Shown in pieces: positions 22,370 to 33,211 of a DNA stretch of 64,000 nt (the stretch's first letter is position 1; every line of letters begins with the position of its first letter). Under the pieces are notes generated by a model that saw only the letters and a program-made list of their open reading frames with translations, searched no databases and was not told the origin of the DNA. Source of the DNA: Xylona heveae TC161 (Eukaryota > Ascomycota > Xylonomycetes > Xylonales > Xylonaceae); assembly GCF_001619985.1 (NCBI RefSeq), contig NW_017264193.1, forward strand, positions 1,803,726 through 1,867,725, written 5' to 3'. Made by a program: the position numbers and the translations under genes.

Positions 22370-23811
22370 GATAAATGTGAGAGCGCGACCTTGTCAAAGC
22401 TCACTTGCAACCATCGGAGACGGAAACGAGCCAAAAGGCATGCACACAGCCAGGGGATCTCATTTGATACTGACATAATATTTCTACTGACGTAAAAGGC
22501 TCCACAGTACCTAAGTGTCTTGCAAAGGTGTTCGAGTGCTGTACGGTACTGGTCTTGTTGCCATTGAACTAAGTAGACAAGGTGGTGACCCTTGACTGAA
22601 TCAGATATTTCAAGTACTGTACAGTCGAACTCGGACAGAGATAGCCCACCCCTTCCGTTCCTGAATCCCTGACTGACCAGCCATGCCAGGTTGCTTTTCA
22701 AGCAACTTAGACTGATAAATGAAAACGTAATAATAGATTTTAGAATTTTTCTCCCCGAAGGCTTACTATGCTTAGTGCGGAACACAAATCGTTATACAGA
22801 ACTCTGTACAATGGTGTTGGAATCTGCTTGTGTAGTGTGCCAATAGGTGCACAATGTCCTTGCCTTCCAGGAAAGAGTCTGACCATTGACATTACGCTAA
22901 TGACATTGAGTCGTCAATGCCAGTGTTTTTTTGCAGTTTGAACCATAGTAAACTCTTGCAATAGATGTTTAACTAAGACATGAAATGGCCCCTATGCGGC
23001 AAACACGACTGCCGGGCTCTGAGCGAGTTTCTCCTGGAGGCTTGGCAAGTGTATGAATACATTGAGGATGAGACAAAGACGTTGGCGCTCGCTTCCAAAT
23101 TAACTAACCTTTAGGGGAGTGGGGCTGGCATAATGGGGCTTCATCCTAAGAGCATTCTGATGATACTCGTGAGTCGTGAGTCATGCTACTTGAATGCTCC
23201 ATACGGAGTAGATGCTACCAAGTAGGTTCAATGACCAGATTTACCAAATGCTAGTTAACTATAAGCAGAAACAGTAGCTAAGCTACATGAACAGAACAAT
23301 GCAGCTGAATTAACATGGCTTATAGAATTAGTTTGAATTCCAGTATTAAAACCACTACTAATACTTTGGCAGCATGTACTCTGTACCGTACAGTAGTATG
23401 CTAAAGGCCTGGAGTGTGCAAGGCGTCCATGTCACAAGATAATTGTAAGGAGCCAGGGACTGGTAGATAGGTGGGTTTTTGGCCCTGTTGACCCACTAAT
23501 AGTGGTGGAAGTTGTCCTTTATCCCAGTGCTACAAGAACACAGCGAGAATGAACTTTCTTGGTTGCGTCATAATCGGACAATGCTTTGATCGAAGATCCG
23601 TGCCCGCGCCTGAAATCTTTTACTCGAGTGGGACAAGGGGGACCTCCGTGAGTAAGACTGTCAAGCAGGGGCCATGGACCTTGGTGCTAGTCACGTAAAG
23701 AGCATAAGTGGAGCGGATGGACCAGAAAATACTCCGGTAATACCGAATTAATGAGCAGAGAGTCAGAGACAGAGCAAGTGGGGCGTGCGTTCAGCGGAGC
23801 CGGTGGGTCGA
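22370..23811. other. Gene-poor noncoding region upstream of the acyltransferase
   Basis: About 1.4 kb with no credible coding sequence. It contains the acyltransferase promoter at its left end and dispersed short TACGGAGTA/TACTCTGTACCGTAC-like strings (near 23202 and 23376). Confidence 0.45.
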
Positions 23812-23870
23812 GGAGCAGTGGGGAGGAACAGTGGGGCGGAGCAGTGGGGCGGAGCAGTGGGGCGGAGCAG
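23812..23870. repeat. 13-bp tandem repeat
   Basis: The unit GCAGTGGGGCGGA is repeated about four times with slight variation (first copy GCAGTGGGGAGGA). It is G-rich on the plus strand and lies in noncoding sequence. Confidence 0.85.
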
Positions 23871-23924
23871 TCGGCCCGGGCTACTCTGTTCCCCTGACTG
23901 TCTGCCACTCTGATGCTTTTGCAG

Positions 23925-23948
23925 CGGGCGGGCGGGCGGGCGGGCGGG
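23925..23948. repeat. (CGGG)n tetranucleotide run
   Basis: Six uninterrupted copies of CGGG, about 55 bp from the 13-bp repeat. The four or more GGG tracts make a G-quadruplex possible. It is a strongly GC-rich patch in an otherwise AT-rich region. Confidence 0.9.
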
Positions 23949-24763
23949 AAGAAAGTAAAGGCCCGAAGCAACTGTAATGCCAAGACAAGACAAACATGAA
24001 CGTGCACACTAATTGTTCCATGCCCCAGTGTCCTTTCGATATATTGGCCGATGCATGAGAAACATTTCCAAATACACAGACCGTGACATTTAACAAGTTT
24101 AGAGGGGTTAGGCATGTACGTCTTTTAGACAGTGTTGTCCTTGCATATCATTATCGTGCCGTCTATTACGGCCCAGAAAGCAGAGACCTCCCCAAATTTA
24201 ACCAGTTCTTGATTCTCGTAATCAAACTACTTGCTATCAAATCGTTTGCTGTATATGCGGCCTTTGTCATTGCAAGTGAAAAAATATGGTCAAGATGCCA
24301 AAAGCCCTGTCCAAAATGTCTATACAGCTATGCTCCTCTAGTAACTGCTATATAATCTGTATTTATCGTATTTAGACTCTGTAGATCTAGGAATGCCTCT
24401 TATCTTTATGGATGTAATACTCTCTCAATTACCATTTTATCACTTTAGTAATTTATTTGGCACGGCGGCTCGGCAGAATTTTGAATTACACCTTGAGAGT
24501 ACAAAAAATTAAAAAATAAGGTCTATTAAATGAGGCACACGTTAATACAAGCTAATGTAAACATTACGACGGAGGCGAAAAGGCAAAGATAGAAGATCGA
24601 TCTTGAATTAAACGAGTGGAAGGCCTATATATTTGACTATCAAGTGGATTCATCCCCGCTGTCCCATGTCTTTTCCAACTTAATCAGACTAAGTGGTCAC
24701 ATGGCGTTCAAATCCAGTTGCAGTAATCGTTGGCCCAGGCCCTGGAGCATCTCCATAAATAGC
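23949..24763. other. AT-rich noncoding sequence
   Basis: No coding sequence supported. It is AT-rich, especially at 24350-24600, and lies 3' of the small secreted-protein gene. Confidence 0.45.
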
Positions 24764-25277
24764 TTAGCTGGCATTAACAGCGTCGCGGATCTGGTTCAGC
24801 TCATCATCCGAAAGGCCCTGGAAAAGGATGCTGGAAGAGCTCATAGGGATAGGGTCGCCCGCGTCGTAGTCGCCAGTGATGACAGTAGAAAGGTCCATGC
24901 AGGCAGGCGGCAAGTTATTGACGAGAAGACCTGGTTTCACGAGTGTTAAACCCCGTTTGCCATATAAATTGACTTGTGGAAAGAGAACCACAGGGTATAC
25001 TTGGCTTACCATTGTTGCCTTGAGGAGAAAAGGTGACAGTGACACCATCAAGCTCGGAAGCGCATTGGTCGGCTGCCTGCTGAGAGACACCAGGAGCCAG
25101 GCGCTTGTGGATATGACTAGAGCCAGCAATAACGGCAGATCCAGCCAGGCCGGAGCCAGCGAGATAAGCTGCATCGGCCCCGAGTCCAATGAGCCCAAGG
25201 AGAGGAGGAGCTGGGCAATACTGAACCATGGAGGCAAGGCCAATGGCACAGGCAGCAATGCTCATGGATGCGTGCAT
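24764..25277 (-). CDS. Small secreted or membrane-associated protein of unknown function
   Basis: Two exons (25277-25010 and 24930-24764) give 144 residues; the intron has a GTAAGC donor and an ACCAG acceptor and keeps the frame (GNNG then LLVNNLPP). The N-terminal 55 residues are hydrophobic and Gly/Ala-rich, beginning MHASMSIAACAIGLASM, and fit a signal peptide followed by a small hydrophobic region. A dibasic HKR at about residues 57-59 could be a Kex2-type processing site, leaving a mature part of about 85 residues with two Cys and an acidic C-terminus (GLSDDELNQIRDAVNAS). I do not recognise the family. The SEC11-like signal peptidase gene lies about 560 bp upstream on the same strand. 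Confidence 0.75.
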
Positions 25278-25837
25278 TTTGTAAAGAGTAGTTATCTGAG
25301 TGTGATTTGAGGCAATGAAGATTTCGTGGCAGTGTAACTTGAGTCTGTCTTGGAATTGTCTGATGAAAGTCAGACTGCTCTGATGGTAGATGGAAGCCCT
25401 ATTTATGTCTTGTCCAGGACCTCTTTAGAGATAGATCTATAGGTCTTCTTCAATCTTTACGTAAAAGAGGGATGTAATGTTACATTTGCTGAAATGAGCC
25501 GGTGGGGTTTTGGAAGAACCCACCGGGTTCTACAAGCAGATTGATAACAGAAATATCTGCTACACCATTAGTAAAATAATAGAGTCAACCCTGGCAGAGT
25601 CTAAAGCAAGTGGAGCATTTGATGCATTCTTTTACAGATCGTCACATATCATAAGTCCAGAGTGGCAACAATACTAGGCCTTTAGGCTGATTTAAGTAAA
25701 GTGCTATAGCACTCCCAAGCAAGTGGAAAAGATGCATCAGAGAAAGAGAGAAAATTATGTAAAATTGAGTCAAGTGATTGTCTGTATTATAGTATGTCAA
25801 GATTTTGTCGTTACATGATGATCTTATTGATTGAACA
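25278..25837. other. Intergenic region with a small perfect hairpin
   Basis: Promoter of the small secreted-protein gene and 3' flank of the SEC11-like gene. A TATTTAT string occurs about 120 bp upstream of the start. It holds the hairpin at 25499-25526; otherwise AT-rich and featureless. Confidence 0.45.
25499..25526. repeat. Short perfect inverted repeat (hairpin)
   Basis: Arms CCGGTGGG and CCCACCGG are separated by 12 bases. It lies between two minus-strand genes. It could be an operator-like palindrome or the footprint of an element end; nothing further supports either. Confidence 0.7.
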
Positions 25838-26438
25838 TCAGTCTAATAGTATACCCAATACCAGTGTCAACATGACTATAGCCTTTAGCCAAGGGTATTC
25901 ATTTAACGCAATAGTCACCCAACCCAGGAGTGGAATGTAACCCCAGACTAGTCCTACTATTTGATGTCTATAAATCCAATTTTGCCCCGGAGGATAGAGT
26001 GCTATGTCATCTACCTCATTATTGTCGCCCTTGGTAAGGATTTGCTGTCTAGAAAAAAAAACCTCAGTATGTGGATATTGAAGGACAAGGAAGAGAACAA
26101 GTTACGAACATGACTTTGACTGGAGCGTAGCTGATACTAGTATTAATCACGCTGATTGCACGATGGACCATGGGAAGACTCCGGCCGGGCAACCAACATA
26201 CAGGGATATCTCCCACCTTGACTAGGGATTGACGATTCCACAAGATTAAGATATCCCCTCGTTTAAAAGCGGGTTCCATGGACTCTGATATGACCACCAC
26301 AATAGGATGAGACGAGTCAGTGATGAGCGAGATGGCCTTCCAGAGCATATAAGCCGTTGCAGGAATAAGAAAAACCATGAGACTGCCTGAAAGAAGTCTC
26401 CTGACATTGATCAGAGGAAAAGTCCAGCAGTTTTTCAT
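25838..26438 (-). CDS. SEC11-type signal peptidase catalytic subunit, probable paralogue
   Basis: An S26 signal peptidase of the ER signal-peptidase complex type. Two exons (26438-26106 and 26044-25838) give 179 residues; a start at 26480 would add 14. The 61-nt intron (donor GTAACT, acceptor ACAG) joins VKVMF to QILTKGDNN in frame. One N-terminal helix (LMVFLIPATAYMLWKAISLI) is followed by VVVISESMEPAFKRGDILIL with the nucleophile Ser, then VHRA with the catalytic His. TKGDNNEVDD carries the acidic residues, and a C-terminal hydrophobic tail follows. All catalytic positions are kept. It departs from usual Sec11 in several places (ESMEP for GSMEP, an unusual CWLPGRSLP loop), so it is probably an extra diverged copy rather than the housekeeping gene. 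Confidence 0.82.
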
Positions 26439-26480
26439 TGGATGGCTTGGAGGTCTTCTAGACAAGCCTGCAACGGCCAT

Positions 26481-27217
26481 TTCTGTCGAAGAACAGCGGG
26501 CAAAACACCTTGTGCAAGGCAAATAAATAGAATCAAACAAATGGTACGCAGGAACTTTCAAGAACAGGATGAATAGGCCCACGGTAAAACAGATATTTAG
26601 GGCATTAAAAAGACAGGGTTCAAGTCATCACTGCTGATCTTACCTTATAGCATCAATAATAGTAGTTGACAACAAGGGAAACATTGCAAGTGGTCCGGCT
26701 GCCTTTGCGGGTTTTGCCACAGTTCCACACGAACATAGTCATCCAGTCTGCCAATTAGGTCAGTGTTACAAGGATCTATCCTTCAACGTACTCGTACAAT
26801 TTTTAGGACTAGGTACCTAGTTGTAGTACTTTGCATGAACCCCCTGACTTCATAGTCTGTAGGGAAAACGGTTTTATTTCGCCCCAAGGTCGGCTCGAGC
26901 GGCTCAATCAGCTGCGATCCGCGTTTGCTTGGCGTTTAACTAAGATAATTACGTTCACGGACCACTCGGCTCTGAACATTTGGCCCGAGCTTGGAGGCTC
27001 GCTAAGACGCCAAAGCTCCACCGCCCTGACAAGCTCCGTCAAGGGTCCCTCGTCTCTCGCTCCCTTTGCTCCGAGGTCGAGTAATTTCGCCTATTTATTG
27101 ATTGATCTTGACTTTGTTGCCGGCTTGACAAGCTTCACCCTCCCTTTCGTTCGATGCAAACACCTCCCCCCCTTCCTTTTGTTCACAGTACATTTTTATA
27201 TTCTCCAACAACACAAC
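26481..27217. promoter_or_regulatory. Divergent promoter region (SEC11-like / LURP-one-like)
   Basis: About 740 bp between divergent genes. An open frame extends upstream of 27218 on the plus strand but begins in promoter-like sequence, so the ATG at 27218 was preferred. No specific site was identified. Confidence 0.4.
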
Positions 27218-27978
27218 ATGCCTGGCGATCAACCGGTCAATCAGCCTTTGGTGAGCCCGGCAAAGTATCCCGTTGCGTTATATCCCGAGTACATCACCTC
27301 CTCGCCAACTATGATTATTATCAAACAACACAATTTACGGAGGGACTTTACTTGTTTTCATGCCAACTCGAATGTTCTTTTCCATGTTGCTGGGAAGAAT
27401 CTTAGCCAAAGACGGCGCCGCACCTTTATTGACCCAACAAAGGACACTTCCCTTTTTGAACTCCGGAGGCGTTACTTTAACATCAACGAGCACTGGTACC
27501 TTGAGTTTCCTACCAGTGCTGGTGCTAGTGATAATGACGGCATAAGCTCTTTCTGTTCTGTGGCTATCGTGTGGAAGGGTTGGGCCAACTTCAATGTCAC
27601 CTTTAACAATATGGCTGCACCAGGCTCTGCCAAGGGCGAACGTACTGTCCTCGAGGTTCGAGCGCTCACTTTCAGGCGCTTGCTCTACTGTGTTTATCTT
27701 GACGGTGCGAAGATTCTTGACCTCCGTAAGATCCCGTCCCCTGAGGCACCTGAGAGGACCCCTAGGCCAGGTAAAAAGCCGCGCAGGACAGGCTATTGTG
27801 CCTGGGAGGTAGATATTGCATCAGGGGTGGATTTGTCTCTGGTGAGTTGTGTTTTTTTTTTTTTTTTTTTTTTCTTCCCGACATCCCCCCTCTCTCTTTC
27901 CATTTGCAGATTGCTAATTGTCCGGGAAATTTAGGCCTCTGTAATTACTGTCATAACCGCAGAACTGAACAAAAGTGA
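27218..27978 (+). CDS. LURP-one-related (Tubby C-terminal-like fold) protein
   Basis: A small cytosolic or membrane-associated protein of the LOR family, built on a Tubby-like beta barrel; fungal members have no established function. Exons 27218-27841 and 27910-27978 give 230 residues. Domain blocks seen are FHVAGKNLSQRRRRTFIDP, LFELRRRY, WYLEFPTSAG and a late VLEVRALTFRRLLYCVYLDG strand pair. The intron has donor GTGAGT, a T-run of about 22 and a CAG acceptor. The last exon (IANCPGNLGLCNYCHNRRT) lies within a 142-bp inverted repeat, so the present C-terminus may have been created by a rearrangement and may not be ancestral. Confidence 0.78.
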
Positions 27979-28206
27979 CATATGGAGCAGAAGGAATCAC
28001 GTTTAGGGATAAATCAGGTTATATAAAATGAGATTAGAGCTATACTGTTTTCTTTTAAAATGGAGTTATGACCGTAATTACAGAGGCCTAAATTTCCCGG
28101 ACAATTAGCAATCTGCAAATGGAAAGAGAGAGGGGGGATGTCGGGAAGAAAAAAAAAAAAAAAAAAAAAACACAACTCACCAGAGACAAATCCACCCCTG
28201 ATGCAA
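27816..28206. repeat. 142-bp near-perfect inverted repeat with a 107-bp spacer
   Basis: The arm 27816-27957 is reverse-complementary to 28065-28206 over 142 bp, including a T/A homopolymer of the same length; only one mismatch was seen (ATTACTGTC against ATTACGGTC). The left arm contains the last splice junction of the LURP-one-like gene: donor, whole intron, acceptor and start of the last exon. A second, 15-bp inverted match (AGGGATAAATCAGGT near 28005 and its complement near 28231) joins the spacer to sequence just outside the right arm. Confidence 0.92.
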
Positions 28207-28555
28207 AGTACGCTGGAAGTGTAATCTAGTACCTGATTTATCCCTGCAATAGGGTAATTCTCTAGATAACAGAAAAGAATAAAGCGACCCTGGATTACCA
28301 AAGCACAACAACACCAACAAGCCATAGGAGAAAGGGAAGGAGAAGCTTTTGAATATCGAAAACTCAAAAATATATATAAAAACAAGAATAGAAAAAATAG
28401 AAAAATAGAAAAGTAAAAAAAAAAGACGCAATGCTGAGCAACACATCTTTTGTACGATTACAAGACCGCAAAGAGATATAGCTCAATGTAATGCAAAATA
28501 CGATACTTGGCAACTCGGAGTAGTACAATCAAATACAAATACTTGAAAGGCAAAT
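28207..28555. other. AT-rich intergenic region
   Basis: A noncoding, A-rich stretch with several A-runs between the inverted repeat and the 3' end of ERB1. No gene supported. Confidence 0.5.
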
Positions 28556-31160
28556 CTACATCCACAGACGACACGTGCCATCAGCACCGGCGCTGACGAT
28601 CCAGGGTTCTCTTGGATGCCAGTCGAGATCCAAGACACCTAATTCGGCAGTGACGCGATGGCCCTTGAGGACCTTGAGGGGAACAATGGTTGCATTTTCC
28701 ATCAGATCCGAGACAACATTGCCGTGGAAAATCTGAAGAGAGCCATCGTCACTGGCGTCAGCGAAGAGAGGAAGGCCGCCATGGTGGAACTTGACGGCGC
28801 GGATGGCCTTTTTGTGGTAGCGAAGAGTCTTGTAGGGCTTCGTGGAGAGGTCGAGGTCGTGCCAGAGGAGACGTTTGTCGTAGGAGCCGACAATAAGGTT
28901 GTCGCCGCCGGGATGGACATCGATACTTGAGATCCAGCGGGCGCCAGGCTGCAGGATCTTGACGAGTTCCTGGCGGGAGAGGTCGTAGGCGCGAATGGTG
29001 CGCTGTGTGGCGACGAAGAAGATGGGTTTGGAGGGGTGGAACTGCGCGGTCTGCGCAAGGCCCTTGAGCCGGCGGAAGGGCAGCTGCGAGAGGTGCTTGG
29101 AGAGTGTGTGGATGGCGATAGCGCTGGTTTGGCCGCGGGGGGAGACGGTCGCAAAGTACTCGCCGCGACGGTGCCAGGTGATGACTTTGACCGTGGCGCG
29201 CACGGTGGCTTTGACGAGCATGCCGGCGTCCTGGAGGAGCGAGGACGGACGGGCCCATTTGGCGGGGGGATCTTTCTTGGCGCCGCTGGCGGTGGTGAGT
29301 TGGGGCTGGTGCTGCGAAGAAGCCGCGTAGCCCCAGCCTGCGTCGAGGATGGCGCGACTGGCGGCTTCGGTTTCCGGGTCGACGATGGGGAGGGGAATGC
29401 CGAGGAAGATGGACTCGCCAGCGGCAGCGGCGAGGATGAGTGCGTCGGTGCCGGGACGCCAGCGCACGACGTTGACGGGTTCGGAGGCCGTGTTGGCGTC
29501 GTCGTCGGACGTGATCTTGATGCTCCATACTTGGCGGCCGGTAAGAAGCTCCCAGACGCGCACGGTTCCGTCGTCGCCGCCGGTGGCGAGCCATTTGCCG
29601 GACGGGTCGACGGCGAGGGAGCGCACACGGCCTTGGTGGCCCCTGAACAAGGTGGCGCAGGTGGTGGGAAAGGGGCGGAGCTCATCGGGGCTAGGGAGTT
29701 TGGGAAGGAGAGACTCGGGGTCGATATTGAGCTTGTTGCGTCGCACGCGGGGTGCGAGGTATAAGTCCAAGCATCGCTCGAAGCGCTCCTTGACAAAGCT
29801 CTCGTAGCCAGGAACTTTGCGGAGAGCCTCGTAGTTTGTGGGGAGGAATTCCTTCTCGCGGTCCTCTGGTTCGGCTTCTTGCCAGGCTTTCCGCTCGGCT
29901 TGTTCGGGAAGATATTCTGCGGGTGGGTGGTACGATTCTTCGTAGCCTGGTGGAGGAAGTTTCGGGGCGGGAATGTTCATGGGGTGGTCTGGACGCTCGG
30001 TCTCGTCCGCCCACAGGTCGTAGCGGATGACGGAGGGGTCTTCCTCTTCCTCTTCGCTAGGAGGCTTGTAGGGAAGGATACGGCCCTCGCGGATGGCGCG
30101 GACAATCTTCATGACCTGTTGGAAGACGCGTTAGTGGGCATCGCTCAGATTAAGTGGAATGGTTGTAGAACATACCCGCTTGGCTTCATGCTTGGATGGA
30201 ACGAATCTGCGTTTCGGCTCAGGAGCAGCGCTCAGAGGCATAACCTCGGTTTTGCTTGAGAAGTACTCAACCATGGGCTAAAAGAATTGTGTTAGCTTAT
30301 ACATGTCGGAGACCTTAGAAGTCGTGAGAGGAAATTTGGGAACTTACAGGATACGGGTCGTAGCCTTCAGGGACCTCGTTCAAATGCAATTTCTTCAAAA
30401 TTTCAAGCTCTTCTTGGCTCAGCTCAAGGGGCTTTCCAGTCGTTGGGTCTGTCATGCCGGTGAAGCCCTTGGGAACCTCAATGCTCTCCAGGAGAGCGTC
30501 GAGAGCCTCGCCCTTGGCTGGCCGCATGATTTTCTTGCCATCAATGGTATAACCGATGTGCGGGTAAGAGTCGTAGAAAGAAAGAGGAATGTTTCCGATC
30601 GTGTTTGTCGTCTCTTGGGCATCAGAATCGTCAGAGTCGTAAACAGGCTCAATCTCCTTGTAGATGTATCTCGGGTTGCCGTTGGCATCCTCGGTGACAG
30701 TATAGTTCGGCCGGTCTTCGTCTTCTGACTGCTGACCCGCCGCTTCTTCGGCTTCTTCGGCTTTCTCATTCTCATTGGACGCATCCTGAGGCTTCTTAGA
30801 CTTTACAAGGCCACCAAGATCTCCGGATTTGCGACCCTCTGCTGTTTTGTCTCTTGCGTCTTTCAGCGCCTCGATTTGTTGCCGAACATCGTCCTCCTCT
30901 TCTCCCTCTGAGTCCGACGGTATCTCGTCGCTGTCTAGTTCATCATCATCTTCCTCTCCTTCATCCTCTTCTTCCTCCTCGTCGAATTCGCTGTTCTCGA
31001 CAGAGTCGGATTCATTCTCGGAGACTTCCTCGTCGTCGCTCTGCGACAAGGCACCGTTCAGCAGGCCAATTTGAAATTCGTCATCGGATGCTGAATCTTC
31101 AATTGCAGGCACGTCTCTAGTGACGGCCTTTCGCTTTCTGTTGATCGCCGTGGGCGCCAT
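28556..31160 (-). CDS. ERB1: Ribosome biogenesis protein Erb1 (BOP1)
   Basis: Erb1 is the scaffold of the PeBoW/NOP7 complex (Nop7-Erb1-Ytm1) needed for 27S pre-rRNA processing in the nucleolus. Three exons (31160-30348, 30277-30176, 30115-28556) give 824 residues, all junctions in phase 0. The N-terminal 120 residues are acidic. The BOP1 N-terminal domain runs from about residue 190 ([21 protein letters not shown]) through [23 protein letters not shown] and [18 protein letters not shown]40 propeller follows ([43 protein letters not shown]), ending in [13 protein letters not shown]. Length and layout match the family. The start is 325 bp from a divergent Zn2Cys6 gene. Confidence 0.95.
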
Positions 31161-31485
31161 GGCGAAAGGGTAGAATGTGGACTTTGTGTTATTTTGCTTG
31201 GAATTCGGCGGACGGGGGAAAGTTCAAAAAGTTGTCGAGAGTTGATGTTTTAGTGCGAGAATTCGGCTATTTGTTCTTCCGCTCCGATACCACGGCGTGG
31301 GGTATCTCCGTCCTGCCGCCCTGCCGCACATTTCACCACCAAGGTTAACTAAACGCAACATTTCTCCAAATGTACGACTCAAAATAATGGCATCTGCATC
31401 ATACTAGATCGGAATCAAAAATAATAAATCTGATACAATAGAATAAACTTATCGAACTTTGCATATATATGGCTGTTGGTCTAAT
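31161..31485. promoter_or_regulatory. Divergent promoter (ERB1 / Zn2Cys6 gene)
   Basis: 325 bp between divergent start codons; it must contain both promoters. AT-rich towards the regulator side. No specific site recognised. Confidence 0.5.
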
Positions 31486-32791
31486 ATGCCTTCTGGAGCC
31501 GTTAGCGTTTCTTCAGCAAGCGCCTCGAAGCTGGCCTCATGTGATGAATGCAGTACGCAGAACCTCAAATTCAAGCTAACACATTCTGATTCATAATGAT
31601 AGGACTCAAAAAGGTGAAGTGCTCTGGAGAACCATCTGGCTGCAGTCGATGTGTTCGAGAGGGTATACCATGCCACTACTCAGACCGCCAGAAAATGGGC
31701 CGGCCCCGAAAGAGGCGCCTCACGTCCCGAGAGGATGGAGAGGAGAAACAAGACAACACAAGCATAAATACCACTTTTTCAAAGAATGGGCATAATGACA
31801 AAGGTATTCACATGTCAAATATGCCGAATGAAAACAACCTGGTCCAGAACAGCTCGCCTTTCACACCCCCTTTCAGCGACGAAACATTAAACTTGCTCTC
31901 TCCGACTTCAAATTTTAATATGGGCTTTCCGTCGCTTGAGAACTTTAATTTTAGCAGCAATAATGATATCCATATTCCATCCAGTAGTTCGGAAGATGTG
32001 CACTTGTCGTTGGAGTGAGTTTCCCAAGGCTAATGTTAACGCAAATATCTTACTGGTCATGCAGTCCATATCTCAATACCCAGAAAGACTTCTCAAGCTT
32101 TCAAACGCCTTCGTTCATGCAGAACCTGCCAGGAATGGATGGGGAGAACTCTTGCGCCTGTCTGTCAAATCTCTACCTTGCCATGTCAGAGCTACAGACC
32201 GTACCGCCAGATTTCCCATTCCCAAGCACGATACATTTGGTATCAAAGGCTGTTCCAGTTGCGCGAGGGGCCATCGATTGTCCAATCTGTGGAACAAAAT
32301 TTCTCCTTGGGATGCCAAATACGATGCTCGTCATCTCGTTATTGTCATTAATGGCGAGTATCTGCGCCAAGACGTACGAGTTTATCGATACAAAAGCAGA
32401 CGACTCGAAATCGCGGGGCGAAACAAAACTTTTTCGAATGGGCGAAATGGATCCGCAGACGATTCATTTACATACCGGCACTGCAGACTGTCCAATGGGT
32501 TTTAATGTTGAGCTCGAGCCAGATGAGTGGCGTCATATGGCAAAAAGGGTGGTGCGCGCAACGGTAAAAGGAAAAGGAGACGGCAAGTCTGGTTTGATGG
32601 GTCTCATAGCAGCCATGGAAGAGCGTCAAAAATCGTGGCACGAAAATCATGTCAGTCCCATACCTCTGGTGGTGCCGAATCCGGAACAGAGAGCGACTAG
32701 TTGCCAAGGCGCGTCATCCGCAGCTGGCACAACGCCAGTGTGTGTTCGAATGGTACATAATGTGCGCGGTTACCTCAAAATCTTTGATTGA
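31486..32791 (+). CDS. Zn2Cys6 transcription factor
   Basis: A fungal binuclear-zinc-cluster regulator. Three exons (31486-31552, 31603-32014, 32065-32791) encode 401 residues. The first 50-nt intron lies inside the zinc cluster, splitting the Arg codon of CDECR; the joined cluster has CDECRLKKVKC, then GCSRC and IPC, i.e. CX2CX6CX6CX2CX6C. A basic patch (MGRPRKRR) follows as a nuclear/DNA-contact tail. The middle is Ser/Asn-rich and probably disordered. The C-terminal half has conserved-looking Cys and hydrophobic blocks but no named domain that I recognise. The start at 31486 gives a short Ser/Ala-rich lead. Target unknown. Confidence 0.85.
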
Positions 32792-33211
32792 TTTGGAGCG
32801 CTTTGCGATAATTGAGATACCCTAAAACGCTTTCAATGCTCGAATTCTCCCATGCTCCGTTGGTGAGGAAAATCAGCAGCTCAAAACATGTTAGAGCTCT
32901 TACACGCAGAATTTACCACCATTGACAAACAGAGGGACTGATACGTTGTTTGAGATCTCTTTTGATGCGAAGAGTTCTCATGCAGAGTGATTGGTTAGCC
33001 AGAACATCGTTGCCTTTCCGGGAATGCTTGATGCGTGCCGCGTGCTCTGTTCGTCATGGTGGACATTCGTTAAAAATCTTAACTCAAACAATGTCTAAAA
33101 CTAGATATTATACACTTATGAACGACATCACCAAAATCCAAATTGTCGGGTTATTTTTGTCCAACCGTCGCCCTTCTAATCACCAAAACGCGTTGCACTC
33201 GTCGCCCTAGC
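32792..33211. other. Intergenic region (convergent gene ends)
   Basis: Between the 3' ends of the regulator (plus) and the unknown minus-strand gene. No gene supported. Confidence 0.5.

Noticed and set aside
21041-26480. Classical secondary-metabolite cluster
   Set aside because: An MBOAT acyltransferase alone is not enough; no PKS, NRPS, terpene synthase, prenyltransferase, P450 or transporter is in the window.
28014-28446. Minus-strand open frames through the right arm of the palindrome
   Set aside because: They exist only because the arm copies coding and intron sequence of the LURP-one gene in reverse; the rest is A/T-run translation.
29036-29764. Long plus-strand open frame opposite ERB1
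   Set aside because: GC-rich third positions of ERB1 leave the opposite strand open; the translation is Gly/Glu-rich and unlike any family.
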